Shown here piece after piece: positions 29,407 to 33,543 of a DNA stretch of 33,543 bases; the first letter of the stretch is position 1, and each line of letters starts with the position of its first letter. The notes under the pieces were generated by a model. It was not told where the DNA came from. It saw only the letters and a list, made by a program, of their open reading frames with translations, and made no database searches. The stretch comes from Ligilactobacillus equi DSM 15833 = JCM 10991 (lineage in GTDB: Bacteria > Bacillota > Bacilli > Lactobacillales > Lactobacillaceae), in NCBI RefSeq assembly GCF_000615765.1, contig NZ_BAMI01000019.1, positions 1 to 33,543 on the forward strand, in the 5' to 3' direction. Both the position numbers and the translations under genes were made by a program.

Positions 29407-29880
29407 ATGGAAAAAGCAAACAATTTAAACAGTAAAGCAAAGATACAAAATCAAAGCTTACCATTGCGCTTAAAGCTCGCATCTGTTATTACCTGTGCAA
29501 TAAGTATTTTATTTATTGCCGGTATTTTCTTCGTATTCATTGAAGTCTTACCAGAAGTATTAGCTGTTAATAAAATTACATTTTTCAAGTACAGCTCATC
29601 CATGACTATTGTTAGTTTACTCTGGATGTTCCACTTCGTTAAATTCTTCAAAGGATTAAAAATTATCTTTAGCAGAAAAGTTAAATTTACTGCTACAGGT
29701 AAGAGAAGTTTTATTAGAGAATTGCTTTTATTAGTAGGTTTAAGTGTTGTTTGGAGTACATTAAACGATCTTCTAAACTTTAACACACTTAACTTTCCTC
29801 TTATTGTTATGGTACTGGTTGCAAGTTCACTAGTATTCGCATTATTATCGTTAATCAGAGATTATATCCATGATTTCTGA
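29407..29880 (+). CDS. Integral membrane protein, four predicted helices
   Basis: 157 residues; ATG behind AGAAAGAAGGA. Hydrophobic segments at about 28-50, 64-82, 103-120 and 128-148, with a basic N-terminus and Lys/Arg-rich connections (FSRKVKFTATGKRSF), so both ends are probably cytoplasmic. There is a resemblance to DUF2975-type small membrane proteins, but this is not firm. A single-gene unit between element copy 10 and a bidirectional terminator. Confidence 0.75.
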   Translation: MEKANNLNSKAKIQNQSLPLRLKLASVITCAISILFIAGIFFVFIEVLPEVLAVNKITFFKYSSSMTIVSLLWMFHFVKFFKGLKIIFSRKVKFTATGKRSFIRELLLLVGLSVVWSTLNDLLNFNTLNFPLIVMVLVASSLVFALLSLIRDYIHDF

Positions 29881-29884
29881 CAAC

Positions 29885-29917
29885 TAAAATAACCGTCCAA
29901 ATTGGGCGGTTATTTTT
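29885..29917. terminator. Bidirectional terminator between convergent genes
   Basis: AAATAACCGTCC and GGGCGGTTATTT pair over about 12 bp with a small loop; A-tract on one side and T-tract on the other serve both directions. Confidence 0.88.
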
Positions 29918-30630
29918 TAACTTTGCTGCTGGCTTTTTTTGGTTCTACTTAATGTTTTACGTCTTAATACTTCATCTTGTGCCATAGCATCTATCCGCTT
30001 TACATATTTCAAAGTATTATCAGCATTCTCTGGATAGGAAGGGTTCTCTGACTTTGATTTTCCATTATCATATAAGTCTGAAAATCTCATCGCTAAAAAT
30101 CTAATAATTCCTAAAATATTTCGATTAACAGAACTTAGATTTTTCAAATTGCTTTTAAAATTCCGTTCCTGATTTTTTTCAATAGCATTCAATTTTTCCA
30201 TGATTTGAGCATTAGCTTGTGACAATTTTTCCTCAACTTTATCTAACGAAGAACTATCACTAAGTTCATCTTTTTCAGAAACAGATTCTATTTCATCTAA
30301 GGTTAATTTCTTTTTGAAAAGTGAAAATATTTCTTCATCATCCTTAAACCTATTTCTTGAAATAATAGCATCTAGCATAGCAACTTGCACTTCTTCTGGA
30401 AGGCCCATTAGAGCAATCATGTTATACCGCAATGACATACTTGCCTTTTGAGCTATACTATATTCTTTTGAAGTCAAATTGTACTTTTCGCACATATAAT
30501 CATAAGTTTCATGTACAAAATCATTACTTATATAAAATCTACTAAAATTTTCAGGTAGCTCATTTCTGAATCGGTAGCCTTCTTCTTTTTTTACTAATAC
30601 TTGGTTTAAATGATACTCACTATTACTCAC
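29917..30630 (-). CDS. Coiled-coil protein, partner of an RHH protein
   Basis: 237 residues with a GTG start (another in-frame start is possible), 16 bp after the stop of the RHH gene. The N-terminal half is compact and helical (EYSIAQKASMSLRYNMIALM); residues about 115-175 are a Glu/Lys/Ser/Leu-rich coiled coil (KVEEKLSQANAQIMEKLNAI); the tail is basic (RRKTLSRTKKSQQQS). No enzyme motif. Pairing with a small RHH protein suggests a DNA-bound complex for partition, mobilisation or regulation; none can be preferred. Confidence 0.7.
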   Translation of the reverse strand: MSNSEYHLNQVLVKKEEGYRFRNELPENFSRFYISNDFVHETYDYMCEKYNLTSKEYSIAQKASMSLRYNMIALMGLPEEVQVAMLDAIISRNRFKDDEEIFSLFKKKLTLDEIESVSEKDELSDSSSLDKVEEKLSQANAQIMEKLNAIEKNQERNFKSNLKNLSSVNRNILGIIRFLAMRFSDLYDNGKSKSENPSYPENADNTLKYVKRIDAMAQDEVLRRKTLSRTKKSQQQS

Positions 30631-30646
30631 TATTCTTCATCCCCAT

Positions 30647-30967
30647 TCAGTAAAACTTCGGCATCTCCACCAAAAAGCCCCATAATTGTTCATTATTTTT
30701 TTGCATGATTTCCATATTAGTTTGATATAGTTCTAGAAGTTGTCTGTGATCCTCAGACAATTTATTAAGCATATAAACCATATAATTATCTTTACTATTA
30801 TTTGCGTTGAATCCTTTATTTTCCGCTTCCGATTGTTGGTAAAAAGCTACACAACGTAAAATATATTCAGAAGCTGTAATTCCCTCTTGTTTTGCTAACG
30901 AAAGAATTTTATTCTTTTGTTCTTCATTCTTTAGGCTTAATTTAAATATCGTCTTTTTTTCAGCCAT
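30647..30967 (-). CDS. Ribbon-helix-helix DNA-binding protein
   Basis: 106 residues. The ATG at 30967 follows AGAGGTGG; a GTG three codons upstream overlaps that site and is rejected. Residues 4-40 (KKTIFKLSLKNEEQKNKILS, then EGITASEYILRCVAF) have the strand-helix-helix pattern of Arc/MobC-like proteins; the rest is helical (SEDHRQLLELYQTNMEIMQK). RHH proteins bind DNA as dimers at repeated operators, origins of transfer or centromeres. Upstream lie a 14-bp palindrome and three related palindromic repeats, natural candidate sites. First gene of a two-gene minus-strand unit. Confidence 0.7.
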   Translation of the reverse strand: MAEKKTIFKLSLKNEEQKNKILSLAKQEGITASEYILRCVAFYQQSEAENKGFNANNSKDNYMVYMLNKLSEDHRQLLELYQTNMEIMQKNNEQLWGFLVEMPKFY

Positions 30968-31032
30968 TTTTTCCACCTCTATTGCGAAAAAACACCTATT
31001 TTAAAAGCATTTTATTAATTTCACTTTGGTTT

Positions 31033-31046
31033 ATTATACGTATAAT
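31033..31046. promoter_or_regulatory. 14-bp perfect palindrome, operator candidate
   Basis: ATTATACGTATAAT is a perfect palindrome containing TATAAT on the minus strand, 66 bp upstream of the RHH gene, so a bound protein would cover a possible -10. No good -35 is seen. Confidence 0.45.
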
Positions 31047-31064
31047 TTTAACATTTTAGACCTG

Positions 31065-31225
31065 TTTTTTCTACCGGAAAATATAGTAGTTTTAACGAAA
31101 ATAATCGTGTTACAATTAAACAGAAAACTTCAATACTTACTTTTTGTATTTTTATCGGAAGATAAACCTGAGTTGATATAACAATATTTTAAAGAGGTGT
31201 GTATTTTTCTCAGAAGATAAAATAG
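31065..31225. repeat. Three related palindromic repeats (operator or centromere candidate)
   Basis: Copies at 31065-31086, 31147-31167 and 31202-31225 share the pattern TnTTTTTnTC.GAAGATAAA; the middle one contains the perfect dyad TTTATC-GGAA-GATAAA. Spacing is uneven (about 82 and 55 bp). They lie between the divergent RHH and primase genes. Confidence 0.45.
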
Positions 31226-31249
31226 AGGGCCATTCCACTAATTTTGGCC

Positions 31250-31283
31250 GGGATAAATCCCTTATTTTTTTCCCTATGTAGTT
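31250..31283 (+). promoter_or_regulatory. Dispersed hairpin/TATGTAG element, copy 11
   Basis: GGGA-TAAA-TCCC (31250-31261): both arms changed, pairing kept. Then TTATTTTTTTCC and TATGTAGTT (31275-31283). It lies 59 nt before the primase gene, the longest leader of the set, with a GGCC/GGCC repeat just upstream. Confidence 0.88.
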
Positions 31284-31342
31284 AGATTAGGTAATGATTG
31301 CCTAAAATGTTTAAAGATTTAATTAGAAAGGATGCGTTTCTC

Positions 31343-32437
31343 ATGCAAATCACAAAAAAACAAATTGAAGAATTTAACAATAACCCGACTATCAAGTATT
31401 TAGGACAGTTCCCTACTTGGACCATTTCAATCATTCAGAAAAAAGAAGACGGTAAGCTTGGTAAAATTCCTGTAAATGCTAGTGCAATTATTAAGGGCCA
31501 AACTAGCTTTCATAAATCAGAAGACTTCTGTAGTCCTCAAACACCAGGGAATATGTTAACCCTACCTGAATTAAATTCTAATCCAAAATTATACGGCATT
31601 AACCGTACGTGGCATGTAGATGCGAAAGCAACCAAAGTGTTTGCTATTGATATTGAAAATGATCTAAATTCAGGAGTAGTAGAAAATCTAATGAAATTGC
31701 CCTTCCTCTATTTAGAAGAGTCTGTTTCAGGCGGTTTGCACGGCTTACTTCCTTTTACTGACGAGTTGCAAGCCAAATATCCTATGTTAGTCGATACAAC
31801 CGTAGTTAAACAACGCCTTAATGCTGATGGACAAGACTTAGGTACTTTTGAAGTATTCTTTAAAGACCATTTTATCACCTTAACCAAGGCAACTAAGGAC
31901 ATCCCACCCGTTTCAAAAACAGCTGCTTTTGAGTTCTTAGATCAATTCTTACAAGGTGTAGAACAAGCTAAAGATAAAAGCCTTGCCAATCAAGGTAATC
32001 GTCAAGTTGTTAAAGGCGATACTCCAGAAATTTCCGAAATTATTTCTGATAGTTTAACGGATCAAGCCTTAGACCAATTGTTTAGGATGAGCCCTATTAA
32101 CTATGACGGCGGGGATTTAAGCAAGTACGAAAATGCTGTAGTATATAAAGCTGCTAACTTGATTAAGCATGCCTTCTTATCCTCTGAGCCTATGATGACC
32201 ATGAACGTTAAGAAAAAGTATCATAAGCTTAGTGTTGAGGAGTTATCTTACGCTATCTACTTAACGGTAAAGAAGGTTGTCTCATATCGCAAGAAACATG
32301 ATAGCAAGCGTAACGGCATGCCCTACTTGTTATACCTATCTGCCAACTGCGTAAGTCGTTTGAGAGAAGAAGAGAGAATTAGTTTTGAAAAATATCAAGC
32401 CCAAAAACAAAAGCAAACTGTAAATAATGTACAATAG
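31343..32437 (+). CDS. AEP-type primase (stand-alone)
   Basis: 364 residues from the ATG behind AGAAAGGA; the upstream in-frame ATG gives 15 extra residues without a ribosome binding site. Archaeo-eukaryotic primase motifs: FAIDIEND with the acidic pair at D103/E105, VSGGLHGLLPF at about 128-138 with the conserved His, and FEVFFKDHFITLT at about 174-187. KIPVNASAI near 41-49 fits the GKxP region of plasmid/phage primases. The C-terminal 130 residues are helical and basic (VKKKYHKLSVEELSYAIYLT). No helicase domain is attached, unlike many phage primase-helicases. Likely makes primers for the element's replication. First gene of the copy-11 operon; its last codons lie inside a 24-bp tandem duplication. 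Confidence 0.75.
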   Translation: MQITKKQIEEFNNNPTIKYLGQFPTWTISIIQKKEDGKLGKIPVNASAIIKGQTSFHKSEDFCSPQTPGNMLTLPELNSNPKLYGINRTWHVDAKATKVFAIDIENDLNSGVVENLMKLPFLYLEESVSGGLHGLLPFTDELQAKYPMLVDTTVVKQRLNADGQDLGTFEVFFKDHFITLTKATKDIPPVSKTAAFEFLDQFLQGVEQAKDKSLANQGNRQVVKGDTPEISEIISDSLTDQALDQLFRMSPINYDGGDLSKYENAVVYKAANLIKHAFLSSEPMMTMNVKKKYHKLSVEELSYAIYLTVKKVVSYRKKHDSKRNGMPYLLYLSANCVSRLREEERISFEKYQAQKQKQTVNNVQ

Positions 32438-32466
32438 AGAAATGTAAATAATGTACAATAGAGAAA
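32419..32466 (+). repeat. 24-bp perfect tandem duplication
   Basis: Two adjacent identical 24-bp units (32419-32442 and 32443-32466) begin TGTAAATAATG and end TAGAGAAA. The first contains the last codons and stop of the primase; the second feeds into the GAAAGGA ribosome binding site of nrdH. A recent duplication has lengthened this junction without harming either gene. Confidence 0.92.
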
Positions 32467-32478
32467 GGAAGAATTATT

Positions 32479-32730
32479 ATGACAGAGTTAACATTATACA
32501 CTAAAGACAACTGCATTCAATGCAAGATGACTAAGAAATACTTAGACCGTTGTCACCTCCAGTATAAAACCATTAACGTTAGTCAAGATTCCCAAGCACG
32601 TCAAGAACTAAAAGATCAAGGATTCAGCTCGGTTCCCCTACTCTTTGTAGGGAATGGTGATGAAGTTATTGTTGGTTTTGCTCCTGGCAAGCTTGCTGAA
32701 CTTGAAAAACGACTTGAGAACGCTATTTAG
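32479..32730 (+). CDS. nrdH: NrdH-redoxin (glutaredoxin-like)
   Basis: 83 residues, family length 70-85. The thioredoxin fold is marked by LTLYTKDNCIQCKMTKK with the redox-active C12-x-x-C15, then GFSSVPLLF with the cis-proline and GFAPGKL at the end. NrdH donates electrons to class Ib ribonucleotide reductase (NrdEF), supporting dNTP supply. ATG follows AGAAAGGAAGA. It sits between primase and an unknown gene in one operon, consistent with a replication-supply role; no nrdE/nrdF is in the window. Confidence 0.9.
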   Translation: MTELTLYTKDNCIQCKMTKKYLDRCHLQYKTINVSQDSQARQELKDQGFSSVPLLFVGNGDEVIVGFAPGKLAELEKRLENAI

Positions 32731-32748
32731 AAAGAGAGTTGGTCAGCA

Positions 32749-33084
32749 ATGGCTATTATTCAAACAATAAGTAAGAAAACTTTGTACATCGCTGCTAAAA
32801 ATTGGTGTACAAAATCTGGTAGCAATATCAGTCCAATTATGATCCCAACAGTTAAGAATAATGTTTTTAGTTGTATCTTAAGCATTGAGCATCCCGACAC
32901 TAAGTCAGGAATCCGTTTCGATATAATGTTTGATACTGAAGACACTAATAAAGCTGATTCACTCAACGAATTCGCAAGTGAATTAGTCAGCATTGTTGAA
33001 CAAGCTATCAATGAAGACAAAGTACGAACAGAAGATTTATCAGAGTTCGATAAATTGAAAAATTTCGTTGCACAATTGCGATAA
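32749..33084 (+). CDS. Unknown 111-aa protein
   Basis: ATG behind AAAGAGAGTTGG, 18 bp after nrdH. The middle is beta-like (NNVFSCILSIEHPDTKSGIR, FDIMFD) and the end helical and acidic (LNEFASELVSIVEQAINED, KLKNFVAQLR). No family recognised. Last gene of the primase operon. Confidence 0.7.
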   Translation: MAIIQTISKKTLYIAAKNWCTKSGSNISPIMIPTVKNNVFSCILSIEHPDTKSGIRFDIMFDTEDTNKADSLNEFASELVSIVEQAINEDKVRTEDLSEFDKLKNFVAQLR

Positions 33085-33202
33085 ATCGTTATACAATAAG
33101 GTTAGCTCACAAAGTCATTTGTTCAATCAGCAAATACATTAGTTATTCCCTACGTATGTAGGTGGTAAGCTCCTATAAGAGCGAACCAAAAAACTTAACG
33201 AT
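33085..33202 (+). ncRNA. Candidate structured RNA after the primase operon
   Basis: Nested pairings: ATCGTTA 33085-33091/TAACGAT 33196-33202; GGTTAGCTC 33100-33108/GAGCGAACC 33179-33187 (one mismatch); ATTTG 33117-33121/CAAAT 33131-33135; CCTAC-GTAT-GTAGG 33149-33162. Together they form a closed multibranch fold. No open frame. It directly follows the last gene and precedes a terminator, so it may be a 3' UTR structure or a processed RNA. Confidence 0.45.
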
Positions 33203-33216
33203 CTTTGCATTGTAAT

Positions 33217-33246
33217 CCACCTGTATTTTAGTAGGTGGGTTTTTTA
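33217..33246 (+). terminator. Terminator before element copy 12
   Basis: CCACCT (33217-33222) pairs with AGGTGG (33233-33238), flanked by T-G/A-T pairs, followed by TTTTTT. Confidence 0.85.
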
Positions 33247-33250
33247 TTTT

Positions 33251-33284
33251 GCGCTAAAGCGCATATCCTTTTGATTATGTAGTT
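33251..33284 (+). promoter_or_regulatory. Dispersed hairpin/TATGTAG element, copy 12
   Basis: GCGC-TAAA-GCGC (33251-33262): different arms, pairing kept. Then ATATCCTTTTG and TATGTAGTT (33276-33284). Unlike the others it is followed by no gene but by strong hairpins (33306-33378). Confidence 0.88.
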
Positions 33285-33305
33285 AGATAATTTTTAATGA
33301 AAAAG

Positions 33306-33342
33306 GAGCGTAAATCCCCCTACTTTAGTGGGGGGATATAAG
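33306..33342. repeat. Long perfect-core hairpin, insertion-sequence-end-like
   Basis: ATCCCCCTAC-TTTA-GTGGGGGGAT is a 10-bp stem with a 4-nt loop (one G-T), enclosed by GGAGC/GCTCC. Short C/G-rich hairpins of this kind mark ends of IS200/IS605 elements, but no transposase is visible; the body would lie right of the window. Confidence 0.5.
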
Positions 33343-33543
33343 CTCCACTCGATAGCTCGTAAGAGCTATTTTGTTTTTTTCTAAATATTCTTTAGCCAAT
33401 TTAGATAATATCTCTGAAACGGATGAATGTTCCTTGACTGCTTGTATTTTCAAGCTATCATTAAGTTCGACATTCATATAGATATTTATCCTTTTTTGTT
33501 TTCTGCCACAGCACTTACCTTGTGTAATTAAGTATACTTTGCT
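33325..33543 (-). CDS. Ribbon-helix-helix protein, C-terminal part (start beyond window)
   Basis: An open frame of 72 residues enters from the right edge and stops inside the 33306-33342 hairpin. The segment RINIYMNVELNDSLKIQAVK, then SVSEILSKLAKEYLEKN, has the strand-helix-helix form of CopG/Arc-type DNA-binding proteins. An internal ATG at the M of IYMNVEL is possible but lacks a clear ribosome binding site. The last ten residues (YRVELISPH) are encoded by the hairpin and may be recently acquired. It could be an antitoxin, a copy-control protein or part of an insertion sequence. Confidence 0.55.
   Translation of the reverse strand, partial: SKVYLITQGKCCGRKQKRINIYMNVELNDSLKIQAVKEHSSVSEILSKLAKEYLEKNKIALTSYRVELISPH
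33352..33378 (+). terminator. Terminator downstream of element copy 12
   Basis: ATAGCTC-GTAA-GAGCTAT with TTTGTTTTTTT after it. On the + strand it would end a transcript of about 90 nt started near copy 12; on the minus strand it lies inside the 3' coding part of the RHH frame. Confidence 0.7.

Noticed and set aside
33085-33202. tRNA-like gene (GGTTAGCTC resembles a D-arm)
   Set aside because: There is no matching acceptor stem, anticodon arm or T-arm with GGTTCRA; the nested pairings do not form a cloverleaf.
1-33543. CRISPR array
   Set aside because: The 12 element copies are kilobases apart with genes between them, and no regularly spaced short repeats were seen.
33306-33543. Complete insertion sequence at the right edge
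   Set aside because: Only an end-like hairpin and an RHH gene fragment are visible; no transposase, second end or target duplication can be seen.

Overview
The window is low-GC Firmicute DNA, most likely from a Lactobacillaceae plasmid, megaplasmid or phage-like extrachromosomal element. The grounds are AT-rich coding, AGAAAGGA/GGAGG ribosome binding sites, a lactobacillus/streptococcus-type serine-rich adhesin at the left edge, and a block of replication/recombination genes typical of large mobile elements. No relaxase, type IV secretion, capsid, terminase or classical Rep gene lies inside the window, so the type of element is left open.

Layout. 1-2510 (-): 5' part of a serine-rich repeat surface protein. 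2923-6087 (+): a large unrecognised acidic protein and a small overlapping partner. 6126-6342 (+): an apparently free-standing structured RNA with its own sigma-A promoter and terminator. 6463-6984 (-): a MerR/excisionase-type HTH regulator with a good promoter and an operator-like inverted repeat. 7194-9708: adenine methyltransferase, unknown protein and DHH phosphoesterase. 9770-10186: two further candidate structured RNAs ending in related terminator hairpins. 10296-12751: small phage-type proteins. 12873-17564: a 1563-residue SNF2-like helicase that looks like the missing half of the methyltransferase (DarB-like split). 17665-19859: small proteins including a Panacea-domain candidate antitoxin. 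19960-21117: a DnaN-type sliding clamp. 21715-22782: an Erf-type annealing protein with a Q/N-rich tail. 23019-29880: mostly unknown small proteins, with PcfK-like and PcfJ-like members and a membrane protein. 29917-30967 (-): a ribbon-helix-helix protein and a coiled-coil partner. 31343-33084: AEP-type primase, NrdH-redoxin, unknown protein. 33325-33543 (-): end of another ribbon-helix-helix protein beside strong hairpins.

The most striking feature is a dispersed 12-copy element, always on the + strand and in 11 cases just upstream of a gene or operon. It is a small hairpin (usually GGGC-TAAA-GCCC), a T-rich stretch of fixed length and then TATGTAGTT. Stem sequences differ between copies but stay paired (GGGA/TCCC, GCGC/GCGC, AGGC/GCCT). 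Most copies sit directly behind a CCACC/GGTGG-type terminator. They tie the methyltransferase, helicase, clamp, PcfJ, primase and small-protein operons into what looks like one regulon, while the adhesin, the HTH regulator, erf and the minus-strand genes lack the element.

The genes suggest an element that brings much of its own DNA-processing equipment (primase, clamp, annealing protein, helicase/methyltransferase, nano-RNase, redoxin for ribonucleotide reductase). The helicase ends in two canonical clamp-binding peptides, which links it to the clamp. All product calls come from reading motifs by eye; no database search was possible.
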